NCBI GenBank assembly: GCA_030141605.1
Contig: JAQGDQ010000234.1
Span: 126,001 to 186,000, forward strand
Direction of reading: 5' to 3'
Origin: Tubiluchus corallicola
Taxonomy: Eukaryota; Priapulida; Priapulimorpha; Priapulimorphida; Tubiluchidae
Length of the DNA stretch: 60,000 nt
The position numbers and the translations under genes are program-made. Below, one piece after another: positions 1-12,700 of this stretch (its first letter is position 1; every line of letters starts with the position of its first letter). The notes beneath the pieces were generated by a model that ran no database searches, was not told where the DNA came from, and worked only from the letters and a program-made list of their open reading frames with translations.

Positions 1-507
1 AGCATAGTAGTTTGTAAGACACCTATTCGCATTTTATTCTAAGCTTTTGTTTTTTTCTGGGGCAAAAAGTAATAATTATATAGGGTAATTTAAAGGCAGC
101 ATTGTTTCTATTTCAGTTTTTGGGCTGATATAATTTGTTCTTGACAAAGGCTTGATGCATTTGCTATAATTACTCTACAAAGTTGCACCAAGCTAAATAC
201 CATACAGGAAAATCTATTTATGGTCATACCACGTGCACACACCTCATTATCTGATGATAAGGCACTAGTGTTTTTACTAGTCTAATTACTCCTACTAATC
301 TAAACCATGTATGTAAATGTTAATCACTTGCAGTGAATATTAGTGAAAAGGTTCTCTTACCTGTCTGGTGACACTACTTTTCTTTCAACCATTTCCCTTT
401 ATGTTTGTGCATCAACACAGAAAAAAATATTTTTTATTTGCCCATTTTTAATGATGTTAGTCAATCATTTTAGTCAAGATAACTGAGTGTAAAAATGTTT
501 TTTTCAG

Positions 508-624
508 CTTGGAGATTTGCAGAATGCTTACAGTTCAGTGAAAACAGCTCTAGAGATTTATCCAGATCATTCAGACTCAAAACTATTGTTAAAAAAGATT
601 CAACGCGACTTTTCCACTTTGTAA
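508..624 (+). CDS. C-terminal exon of a TPR-type protein (partial)
   Basis: A polypyrimidine tract and AG at 506-507 open an exon that reads 38 residues to a TAA at 622-624. The peptide starts LGDLQNAYSSVKTALEIYP, which has the spacing of one tetratricopeptide repeat (small residue, then A-L-x-I-x-P at the end of helix B), followed by a charged tail ending FSTL. TPRs are helical protein-binding repeats, so the full protein is probably a scaffold or co-factor. The rest lies left of the window, so the subfamily cannot be named. An AATAAA at 851-856 fits the end of its 3' UTR. Phase 0 entry is assumed from the open frame. The weakest point is that only one repeat is visible. Confidence 0.6.
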   Translation, partial: LGDLQNAYSSVKTALEIYPDHSDSKLLLKKIQRDFSTL

Positions 625-850
625 AATCTCTGTATAACTGAAAGTGATATGTGATGTTAAAGGGAGTATAAGAAACATATAAGAGGCAAAGAAGAATATA
701 AAGGCTTTGAAACATTATAAGAGATATTTAACTTAAAGTAATCATGATGTATTACATAGCTTTCGGTGCATTGCACATTGTTTTGTACATATAACTAATT
801 TAATGCATCTTAGAAAAATGTAAGCAGTAACATGTCCACTTCTAAGGGAC

Positions 851-856
851 AATAAA
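851..856 (+). promoter_or_regulatory. poly(A) signal of the TPR gene
   Basis: A canonical AATAAA lies about 230 bp after the stop codon at 622-624, and no other gene starts between. It would set the 3' UTR at about 625-875. The stretch from there to 1484 is AT-rich with no supported gene. Confidence 0.5.
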
Positions 857-1484
857 ATTATCAATACTGAATATTGTGAAATAGCGCTGAGCATGTATAT
901 TAAGCAATATTGAAGATTGTGCAGTATTATTGTCAATACTATTACACAGTGTAATTAACACTTATATTGTGCATGTATATAGCAGTCAAGGAATTTCCAT
1001 TGTCGTAATTTGTTTTGTTTTATCGATATAATTACATCATTAATTATCCATATTTCAGTAAAATTAGGGATCAGTCTCCATGAATGAAATGCACGTGTGA
1101 AAGTTATATGTACTGATGATGTAGCAGTACTAGTAGCAGTCTCACTCGTGTAACTTGTTTTGAGCTTTTGTAAAATGCATCACCTGCTTTAATGACTTCT
1201 AAATATTTTACAGTAATGTGGTTTTGAACAATGTTTTTTTGACATTGTGAATGTCACCATTTTTCTTTGGAGTCCTCATGAAGTTTCCGCAAACTGTGAT
1301 CATTTTTATTATTCCGTCCATTTATTAATTAGATTATTTAATGAATCAAGACCAGTCACTGTAAAGAAATCGAAAAGATGCAGTGTTTCTGTACACCTCT
1401 GTGCACAACATTCTGGTGAAAGTCACTACTTATTAATTATTTTTTATTTTGTGCTTTCTCGCCTATGTTCCTCAAATGTAGTAG

Positions 1485-1693
1485 TGTTCTGTGCGCATGT
1501 AGTACAATCAAGACAGTACACAATGGTGCTTTGTACACATGTAATACAATCAAGGCGGTACACAATGGTGTCCTGTACACATGTAATACAATCAAGACAG
1601 TACACATGTGTTTTGTACACATGTAATACAGTCAAGGTAGTACACAATGGTGTTCTGTACACCTGTTGTGCAGTCAAGACAGTACACAATGGT
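1485..1693. repeat. 42-bp minisatellite, about five copies
   Basis: Five consecutive units share a core of GTACACATGTAATACAATCA followed by an AGnCnGTACACAATGGTG-like end. Units are 42 bp except the third, which is slightly shorter because its end reads CACATGT instead of CACAATGGT. Units differ by a few substitutions, so the array is not very recent. Because 42 is divisible by three, all frames stay open through it, which produces spurious open frames on both strands. Confidence 0.9.
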
Positions 1694-1828
1694 GGTCTGA
1701 AATGTTGTGTCTTTTCACTTTCTTGTGGCATTTAATATCCAGTTTTTGTATCTGTGTATTACTTCTGTGCTTAATTATAAAAAAGAAATGATAATTAACA
1801 TTAAAATTGGTATTTTTAGTTGAAAATA

Positions 1829-2307
1829 CAGTCAACCTCGTTCTCGCTTATACTGGACACTCGCTTATAAGAGACCACCAACACCAGTCCCGATTTTTTG
1901 TAACGTTTTTCCTATGTAAAAATCTTCGTATATAAGGTATTTGGATATAAGGGACTTTCGGTTATAAGGGACGATATCTTCAGGTCCCACGTAATAAAAC
2001 CCTGGTAGATTATCTCGCATATAAGGGACCCTATGATAAAAGCAAAATTGATTGATTTTTAACCTCAGTTTTTCGCACACTAGGCCTTCAAATAACGCGG
2101 TTTCCATGGTCACATACATTTCACATTACTGAATGAGCTTCTTACATACCGTTTGCACTGAATGTGTAGTAATAATCCATAAAAATATGGGTAAAAGTAC
2201 AGGTCTAGATACACCCTCGGTCTGACTCAACTTCGGCTATAAGGGACATCGGATGTAAGGGACGGTTTTTCCGGTCCCGAGGTGTCCCTTATATCCGAGG
2301 TTGACTG
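1829..2307. mobile_element. pogo/Tigger-like MITE with TATAAGGGAC arrays
   Basis: The element begins CAGTCAACCTCG and ends with the exact reverse complement CGAGGTTGACTG, and it is flanked by TA on both sides, the target of Tc1/mariner-pogo elements. It is 479 bp long and codes for nothing recognisable. Inside, the motif TATAAGGGAC or a close variant occurs about seven times, mostly direct (near 1864, 1945, 1962, 2018, 2238 and 2254) and once inverted next to the right end (near 2284). Repeated subterminal motifs of this kind are commonly transposase-binding sites. The superfamily call rests on the ends and the TA target only. Confidence 0.8.
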
Positions 2308-3729
2308 TATATTCATTTGCTACCATTCAGGATATTTGCTATTCTGCTAAAAACTATAATATATTTTTTTCTAAGTTTTTGTCAGTTTTAATTCAGTTAA
2401 ATTGATCACTTGGGTTGAAAATGCCATATGCAATGTGACCCACATGAATGTTCCTCAGCCTTTTTTTGCATAGAATAGGTATTATGCAAATCATATCACA
2501 TCATCCGTTGACAAAAGTAGGAAACATTGAGTTTGGTGGCACCCTTTTTAGTGTGTACTGCCCAGGTTTTGCTATTGTTAATGTATTCATTTTGCCAACA
2601 AAGAGTCATATTCAATGGACATGATGAGTAGTTCTCTAGGGATTACTACACAAGCTTTGCTTTCAATTTGAAAGTTGATGTGTTTATTTTATGTGCAAAT
2701 TTTCTTGGTATGTGATTTTCACAATAAGCTCCACAAAATACCATGCAAAAGTTAAAACACTGATAATGTGTAATAAACTTGGAAAGCCTCTGGCAGTTTA
2801 GGGACATAGTTGTTCCCGTTAACAGTGAATACTTCAGTGTGCTTGTGATACCAAAAATGACCGATGTAGTAAGTGTTTATAATTTATAATGTCTCTAAAA
2901 ATGTATTTTTTAAAAAATGTAACAAAATATATTTACATATAGACATTACGATAGATGGTAAATCAGATAAATAGTATAATTATTCTGTCCCATCTAGGGG
3001 TAACTTTAAAAACTGGACTCATTTAAGCAAACAAAACTTTGGTAAGGCAATAATATTTTATTACTTGTATCATCAGCTATTTATTAAAAAAGGAAATCTA
3101 TTTTACTATCACAGATATAGATTTTCAGGAACAAATATTCTGTTCATAAATGTAGGCATGGTTTTTATTATGTTAAACGGCTTTCATCCAGATATATTTC
3201 GTAATGTATCCGCTATTTTGAGTGCTGTTTGTGTCACGCGTTTATTTAATTGCATTGGTCAATGAACGGGCAGGCCTTAGTAAACAGTTTCGCACACTGA
3301 CTGATTGACTACATTACCCCCAGGCCTACTCGCCGTCGCAAGTTAGAATACTCGGCTGCTCGGGTCCTTGCTAAAGCTCTCAGAAAAGTTTGATGCAATC
3401 AGCAAGGTGTGTCCACGGTACTAAAAATAAATGGTCGATGTGTGTGCGTATACCAAGCTTCTGCAATTATTAATACCTTTCCGTTTAGGCAATAAATAAC
3501 TGCAACATGTTTTTAAATTATAATGTAACGTCTAACGTTTTCATACGAATCACTGCGAAATGAACACTTAATATTTAAATCTACTGTTAAAAACCGAATT
3601 AACTCTAATGGAACGACGAGGAGCGTCCGCAATCTAGTGCCGACCGAGATTCTTACCTGTTTAGCAAACTGTGCGTCAGGTAAGCTCTCATCTTCTCAAC
3701 TGAGTCTGGCGGTAAACACAACGGATAAC
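2308..3729. other. intergenic stretch and probable promoter/5' region of the DUF7042-type gene
   Basis: AT-rich spacer without a supported gene up to about 3240. From about 3240 to 3729 the base composition becomes visibly richer in G and C, which fits a promoter and 5' UTR for the gene starting at 3730. The frame upstream of that ATG is open back to 3637, but the peptide there is not signal-like and the ATG at 3730 gives a clean signal peptide. No TATA box was identified with confidence. Confidence 0.45.
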
Positions 3730-6700
3730 ATGGTGGCGTTACGTTTGTTTGTGTGTTGCGCTGCAGTGTTAACGCTTTTTGCTAGCATAGCAGGTAAACT
3801 TTTTATTGTTTTCGATTTGAACTGTAGAATCAGGCATTGTAGTGGTTTCCTCTTCAGGAAAAATATGAGTTATCATTTGACTTTATAGGCGAACATTATG
3901 GGTGGTGGCTTTAAAATTGAGTAGCAGTATTTTAAAAACCGTGCTTTAATTTACTACAAAGATAGGGAAACATGAGCAAATGTTGACTTTGGTAAGCATC
4001 AGTAAAATTCTTATAACCTGTTTAAATAGTGATAAACGTTGGCTCTTGCTTCTATAAATATTAATCAAATTTTACTGTCATTAGACAACTAAATAAAAGT
4101 ACCAGACAAGATTATAGAGGCTTCAAATACCTTGATGAATTTAATGCGACTGCTTAAAATTTTGTACATAGTACCTACATAAGCTGTAATACTATAATAC
4201 GTTCACTTACATGTGTCACATATATATTTTGTTAAACAGTTAAAAGTTCATACAAAAAAGTCTATGTTCAAACTACAAATTGCTTGAAAACTATCACGCA
4301 ATAAAGGTTATATATTGAACTGAACATTAACATCATTTAACAAGCTTAATGACGTACAAAAGCCACTATTATTGAAAAAAAAGCTAACACTTTTATCCTC
4401 TATGTAGATATAATACCTTGTGCAATTTCCCTACCATGAATGTAATTTCGTTGTAGAGCATTATTGCTAAATGACTGAATTTTAAACTGTTGGTGAGCTT
4501 TAATCCAATTTTTGTGTTTTGTGTTTTCAAAGTGACACAATTTGTCGGCAATGAAAAGCCTAGCAATTGTCACATTCCGACATTGATGCAGGGACAGTGG
4601 TACTCTTATGAAAATGGAGGTGACAAAATTCACGTGATAGAAGATCAGTTTATGTCAGAGAAGGGGAACTGCATAGAGCAGAAGTTTCATGATGCTGATT
4701 CTGTATACAGAAATTTTTTTCTGTTTGATAATGGGTGAGTCAATAGGTTTTACTTATGTGAAACCTTTTAGTACGAATTACTCCTGTAACTTTAATGTGA
4801 TGAAATGTTCCTTTGTTTGTATTTACACTGACTTTTTTGCCATGGTTAAATGTGATAATATTATAACCTTCTCCAGTACTGCTAACAATTAATGCAATGA
4901 GTATTGTAATGTATTAAAGGATACATGTCTGAGTTATTTTGCTACAGTGTGCTATACTTGTACTGGTGACTGTGTTGCCTAGGAATAAAATGACATTTTT
5001 AGCAATCCCAGTTTCAAACCATTGATGAACTGTGGGAACCTTTGAAAGAACTAAGTACTTGTCATTCTTTGAATTGATATTTCAGTTAAGATATTTTTTG
5101 ATGTATTAGCAGTGGTGTAGTACAGTATTTTCCTTTGTTAATTTTTTTTCTATTTTCAGCAACTGCAAGACATGCGTTGCTCTCTACTATAGAACTGAAA
5201 ATGTGTTGGAAAAGAAAGAGAGTAAGTTAGTTAATGTCATTGGAAACTATGGTTATTTCATGCATGATTAAACTGCCGATGTTTATTTCAGCTTCAATGC
5301 CTAGTGCAGGAATATCCTATCTTCCTTTAGTGAATATTGTTAACTTTGAGGTTAGCTATCTGTCCTATCTTCCTTTAGTGAATATTGTTAATTTTGAGGT
5401 TAGCTATCTGTATTAACAATTAATATGTTTATGTTTATTTAATACAACAATCACATTCTTCATTAAGAATTTTTCTCATTAAGTCAAAATTGTACTCCTT
5501 TGCACACTGGTCAGTGAGATGGCTGCTGACATTGTTACATAACTATAGTAAAAATACCTAACTCATAAACATCCTTAACAAATTTGCTAATTTCACATGC
5601 TATTATATCGGCATTATAAGCTTATATGCACTTGTGAGAATAACAAACTTGATGGTGTTTTTTTTGTATGCAGCAACGTGTCAGAGGTCTGATAAACAAC
5701 TGACGCTTGAGTATCTCTGTGCAGAAATAGAATCAGAGGGACTGACTCTTACTACTGTGTTTGGTGAGCTTACTCATTATGCAACTCTAATGCAGTTTTC
5801 CGTTATGTTGCCGAGCTATTTTTGCGCTCTTGTTTTGTTCTAATTAATGGTTGTACCATCAAAGTGGCAAAGTGGTTGTGAAAATGTTCGGCTATATAGG
5901 TAGGTATAACATAAAGCTTTATAGCGTCACGTGTAAAGTTACTGTAGTGTCTGTGGTGGTTATTAAAAGGCATGGTCACTAATTCATAAGCGGCTCAGAA
6001 AACTTGACAGGAAATTTTATCACATACCTAGAATTTCACCATTTCATTGTATACAGTATATTACGAGCAATGCTGTATAAATCTTATTAATTTAAATTTT
6101 CTGTCTGATTACTAGATAATGAATTGTTAAGGGTCAATGTTGAAATATTGGGATAGTAAAACAAATATAAAAAATTCTGTTTTAAATAAGTGATTAGCAA
6201 AAAGTTGTTACCAGGTTACTATTTTTCTACGGCATGCAAATCATTAGCTTTCTGATATCAGTTGCATTTTTTGTGAATAAGTTTCATAATGCTTTATTTG
6301 ATCAATTCTTTTTTAGCCAAATCTCCACGTTTTAAAAACTGCAGAGAAAGTTTCGAAGGTGTTTGGCAGTTTGCTTATGAATACGAAACCCGATATACAG
6401 GAAAATGCAACCATCCTATGAGTAACATTACAGCTTGCCAACGTCCTGGAACTAGTTTTGTAATTGACAACCAACGGTTTACCATGAGTTATAGAAAATG
6501 CCCTGATGTTGAAGATTCATATGATTATCGTAAGTTTTGACCTATTACCGTCAGATTTTATTTAATGCCCACAAGTTTGTTATTTACATGTTTAATAATA
6601 GCTTTAGTAATGTAGGCTTATGACTTCTAAGTTTTTGGGATAAGCAAACAGTTTAACCAAAAAATTTAACAAATCTGGCAATATCAGCCAAAATTCTGTT

Positions 6701-9700
6701 ACAGTATGTAGTTTATTAATGTGCAAGCTTTAATGCTTGTTTTCCAGAAAGTTGTTATCTGTGCTAATGTTTCCTCTTCTTGTTTTACAGAATACTGGTA
6801 CAGCTGTTTAGGTCAATGGGTGGCTGAGAACGGCAATAGGTACATAGTTGTAGCTAATATGGGAGAAGAGCAAGATTATCTCAAATACAGATGCTTTGTA
6901 AGCTGTACTTTTATCCAGTAGTAAAATATTTTTTCCTTATCATGTATCAGTTGAGAGAGATGCATTTGGTTAATTTCAGTGTTCTTAGAGCTGAAATCAG
7001 AAATGTATTTTGAAATTAAATATTCATTTCTCTAAGGGTACAATGAAGTGAGATGTACTAATATAGTTTTTACATTTTCTTTTTTATATATGCCTGTTTT
7101 ATTTACTAGCATAATTTTATGTACAGTCAAACCTCCTTATATCATCTACTTTGGGACTGCTAAAAAGTTGGCATATGCAAGTTTGGCATTATAATAAGGT
7201 GCATTAATACATACATATTTATGCAAATATAGACATTTTGTTCTGCAATTAGGTGTAAGTAGTTTCATGAATGTGACTAATTATTGTCATTTAGCAACAC
7301 GGCTGGTCTGTCCCAGTGTTCCTTTCTTCATTTCGTTGCTAATTGCTTTGTCACTTTTTGCAGGTTGACCGTACTGATCAACCACTGCTGATGACAAAAT
7401 CTCGTGTTGCATCTTGTAATGAATTAAGAAATGCAAAGGAAGGCTATGAAATGCTTACGCTAGTGCAAGGTGATGTATTACATAGAGTGGTTTATGAACG
7501 ACAATTATTTACGTCGAAGATTTGTAAAAATTTAAAATATTGATTTGCTTTATTTAAATTACAATTCTGACAGAATGTGTTGCTATGCTGAGCTATATTG
7601 CAATATATCAGTTATGTGTACGAATAGATTTTACAAACACAAAAGATTCATAATTAATTTGTCAGTTTGACTTTCAGTGGTAGTCTTTCAAAATGTCTAA
7701 ATTTGACTGTTGATACTTTTTATAGTAAAATCAGAGACTGTTGAACCTGGGTGCAAATTTCCGGACAACTTCACCGGGAAATGGATTAGCACTGCAAATT
7801 ATAACTCAGAAGTATACATTAATCAATCACACGTACATGAGATCAGTAAACCAGACCAAGGACCTGCTGAAGACATATATTATGTCTGCAAAGAAGCAAG
7901 AGATACTAGATACATGGTGGCAAAACTTGGTGTTGGTGGCTGGTAAGATACCGTGTTTATAACTGCATATGTGAGGACAAATTATTGGAGCACCAAAAAT
8001 GCGTGGAGTAGTTCGGTATAATTCGTATGTTGTATCTCAGACATCATTTAGATTTTTTTATCGAAACTTGAGCAGTCTCCTATAATTCATGTAAACGAAA
8101 AATACCTATGGAGTCGGCAGTGATGTGTGGGTTTTATTAAGTGGGGAATCACCAGTATGTTCAACTAAGGGTTACCAATTTGTTGTTGATTCGTTTCTAA
8201 ATTGGCCAAATTTTATTATGCTATTATGTGTAGACTAGTTGCATATTAATCAGTTTCATTTATTTTTTAGCCACATTTGTAGCTACATAATATATAGCTT
8301 CAACTTCTTTTTCAGCCAAGTGGATTACATCTGCTTTGATTTTCTCCCTCGTCACCACAATGTAATACGCTGGCGGCAGGGACGTGCATATCTGACAAAA
8401 GATTTTCGAGCTGTATGTGCTTGGTCATCATTTGGTGAGTCAGCTAAATTGGTCTAGAGATCATTAAAGTTTTGATTTGCCTAAATGTAAACAAATTTGC
8501 TGGAGTAGTTCAGCTATTGTAGTTCTGAATTTTGTTTATGTGTCTGATAGAAAAAGTGGTCTTAGAGACACTGTCATAAGAAATGACTGAGCCTTTTTTG
8601 TACTGTAAAACTACTCTGCAGGTTGGAATCTAACATTGCATTCATTGTCAGAGTTTATTTAATGTTAGTAGTTCTAGCAGGACCAATGTCAGTGCCATTA
8701 CATAGACTAATCCACTAATATGAGGCTGTACCATCAGAAGTATATTCGCCACACGCAGTGACCCTCAATTATTCACCATTCAGCATGTAGCATATTTTAT
8801 ACTGAAACACTGAAACCAAGCATCATCAAATTAACTCGTAAATGAATGCTGACTTAATTTTTTGAAGTTGACAGGAGAACAGAAAACATAATCAAAAGCT
8901 GCGCAGGGCAACTGATCTAAATTATTAATATTTTAATTTTTTATTGTCAGGAAATGAAGCTCATTGGAGATATAACACTTATTTAGCATTTAATCCTTAT
9001 GCTGTTGAATGTCCAATTCGTGGAAAGTTCACATTTGAACAGTCTGGAGACAGTCGGCTAACCACAAGGATTGGTATGAATAACACTGTTTATTTGTTTT
9101 GTAAATGCTGATGATAGCTTCACATCAATGATTCTAGAATGTAGTTCATTGTTTGTTGTAATGGTTGTTGGCTTCAAATCAATAAAGATTAATGCAAAGC
9201 TGTTTGCAAACTGTTGTCCAAATTACATGGGCCTTCTTCTATGCTTACACAAACATTTTACAGTAATATTGACTAATAACTTCGGTAACCATGTGGGGAA
9301 GGTTCATTTCAAGTCGACTTTTCATGTTATGTTTGTATGACTAATACTAGGCAAAAAGAAGCTGTGGCAGTTATTATAATGTTCAGTTTATATTAACAGC
9401 ATGTAACTTATCTTAAATTCTTATTCACACACTAGTGATGGAATGAACCGTTCGAATTGCCAGATTGAGCTGAGTCAAACTGCAAAATGTCCAGATTGAG
9501 CTGGCAATGACAGTTTAGCTCTTATGTTGGACCTGTAACTCTTATGCAGTTCGGCAGACCGGGTTTGTTAGTTAACGTAGTACTTTTGTCTTGAAAATGC
9601 TAAACTTGCCTAAAAAACCTTAGGCCGAGTTTCCACTGCGCCCGCACAGACACAGACTTTTTCTGTATGACTCGCAGGGAAAAGAATTGACGCAATAGAG

Positions 9701-12700
9701 CGCTTTTGTAAATCCTTGTTTACGTGTTTGCCGTTTCCACTGCTTCCACATGAAAAGCCACGTACACTCACAGCTCCACACTTTAATTGTCAAACATTTT
9801 TTCTGCAGACGGACAAGTTCATTTTTGTAATGAAGAAGAAATAAATTATGCACGCTGTAGGATTTGGCTTCCCCTCTATGATACGAGTACCCCTAAATTC
9901 AGTCACAGATACTTTACAAGATCCCTGCTAACTGAAATAGCTTTTGAGCTAGTAGTGAATGTTGAACATTTAGTTTTTATTATTAATTTTACTTCTTTCT
10001 AAAGTTTTGGAAATTTAGCTCGGTATGCGATTCCTTGTTCAACGAATTTTTTAAATTTACACTGAACAATTACGCATACTATATGCTATAATTCTTACAG
10101 TATTTCGAATGTTGGCGTGTTTATCTATTGCTAGTGCACGTTCTCAAATTTACATTGCATAAGTTGCAACAATGAAAATTATATGCGACAAATATTTCTC
10201 TTTCGACAACAATTCTCTTTCAACGAACCAAAGTGAATATACCAAATCTATTGAAATTCCAAAAATACGGAATTTTGCAAGTTGCATTCTTAATTTAGGT
10301 ATATCTTCCTCATCCATTATTGCGATGTGATGATATTCACCTAGCTGTTAACTGTTTTCGAGCTCGAAAACGATGTAATCATTTGTTGTGTTGCCTGTTT
10401 GCCCTTTTCTTAACCGAAGTTGAAATCAAATTATTGTTTCTTCTAGAAAGCCCAAAATTTCGCAGCATCTATGATATTTTGTGTAGAATGCTACGGAATG
10501 AATTTAGACCCAGTGGAAACAACTTTTGCGGATGTAAAACGTGCGGACAGAAAAGTCTGTGTCTGTGCGGACGCAGTGGAAACGCGGCCTTACTCACTCT
10601 GCGGCAAAAAAACTTTGAAATTTATTATCATAATATTGGTACCTCGAGTTTCTTGCAGCAGCGATAACCTATAGTAGCTGTGACAACACTTACAGCTGAG
10701 AAGGTGCGACATTGAAAAACACTTGCCACCTTTGTCCAATACTGCCATTCTGCCTTAAATTTGTGAACAGTTTATAAATAGTTATCTGCCTATGAATAGT
10801 TTATATCACCCTGGCAATAATATTCTTAGTTATAGTGCTAAGACCAAAATGTACAAATCCCTCCCAAATCACTTATAAGCAAAAAAGTGTTTGGTTTTCC
10901 CCAATTCATCACTGCGTCGAGTTCATCTCAGTTTTGCTCTCAACTATTTTTTATTTCTACCTGTGATCCAATGCAACTCAATTTTAAAATGAAAGGTCTG
11001 ACAATGGCTCAATTTGGCAAATTAGAGGTCGGTCCACCACACACACACATGCATTTTGGCATCATTGAAAAATTGCTATCTTTGCGTCAATTAGCATGCC
11101 AAATACTCACGTAATTGAAATCATTGTCCAATACATTTTTTCTACATTTAGGTCCAACAAAACGTCCATGGGATCCAGAAGAGAGGTGCACACTGTGGGA
11201 GCCTGATTTTAGAATATGCTCTGAAGATCCAAATACCATAAAAATAGACGTAGATAAATGCTACAGCTTGGATTACAGGGCCAGGCCTGTGCAATTTAAA
11301 TATGGTAATAATTTTCCTTTTTTTGAGAATTAGTTTGCTACGAATACCATGCAGGCATTAACGAGGCATTTAACACTAGGCAGTACAATCTGTAGACGCT
11401 TGCATCTTTCTCTTGTATACACTGTAGTTGTGAAATGCCATAATAATAGATATGTTCGAGAACATTTAGAATTGCTCACACACTGCTTAGAATTGTCATA
11501 ATTAAAATGACATAACTAAATGTGTTGCTCATTTCTATGTAGAAATTTATTAGAAATGTTTTCTTGCTTTTAGTGACATCAATTACTGTACAACAAGTGT
11601 CGTCAGTTAGATAACGTTTAGGCTGTTACGTTTTTCATTCAGTTGTAAAGTTTAAAGACTGCCAACTATTCCTAAGTTACTACTGGTTAGCAACCTTTCA
11701 CAAAGTGGCTTCACTGCTATTGTGACCTTTAGAAAGTAATCTTACATCCGAACAGAAACAAATAGCCTCTTTTTTATAACATTGGGATTGTCCAACAGAG
11801 TGAATGAAGGTAAAGGAAAATAAGAACAAATAAAACGTAAATTATTAAATGCAAGCTTTCCAGAATACTGATGTTCTTGAATGCTAATCATATTATGTTT
11901 TTTCAGATATTTTTGACTATCATCTTCAGTGCGTTGGGTTTTGGAAAGAAGATGCAGTGTCATTTCTTGTTACTTATGACAAAGATGATGCATTTTCCAA
12001 GTTTCGTTGCTGGGTATGCAGCATCATAATTATTCAACTCATATAACTTAATTAAATTTCAGTTAATTAACAATTAACTAAAAAATTGGTTGGGATCCAC
12101 CTTGCCCTGGAAAAATCTTCAAACTCATCTTTCCAACCAGGGGTCATTTCCTGTGAGAAATTTCAGATGGACCTCTTTCCGAATTTTGATAGAGTTTGTA
12201 CATGTGGTTAGGACGCTACAGTTTATAATTGTTATCAACATGTCAAGGCGACCTACAGCATTATTGACACTCTGGTTAGACTTTAATTTTTTATTTAATG
12301 TATAAAGATGCAAAAACTTTAAACTGCGTTTTTGTATCGAATCATTTTGACAGAGTGTTGTATTTTTAAGATTTCATTAGTACTTTCTTGAATGTTCTTC
12401 ATAGGTTTACCAAAGGAGATCATATAGTAGTATAATGATTTCAAGATCTGCCCGCTCTGCATGCGGTTTACTCCAGCAGCCAGATAGCAATAGTTCATTT
12501 GAAGGAGTTAGTGTCAGGCTAGCTCTGGAAGAAAATGAACGAAAACGTATGTAAAAATTAATGCATGTGTTCTGAGTATTGTTCTTATTTGCAGCCATCT
12601 GATCTTTTACACTCTGTGCAATCTCACTAGTTGGTATAAATGGAATACGAATGGTTGCAAACAAGAGCAAGCCTCATTATAATATTGGTTTGCTCTTATT

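Noticed and set aside
1247-1735. 162-residue open frame (+)
   Set aside because: It runs through the 42-bp minisatellite, whose unit is a multiple of three; the peptide is a translation of the repeat and the opposite strand is equally open.
5234-5416. Open frame containing two copies of SYLPLVNIVNFEV
   Set aside because: It is the translation of the intronic 48-bp tandem duplication and does not fit the phase of neighbouring exons.
10320-10667. 115-residue open frame (+) across the Harbinger-like element end
   Set aside because: It spans the element boundary and flank, with no transposase motif (no DDE or Myb/HTH pattern).
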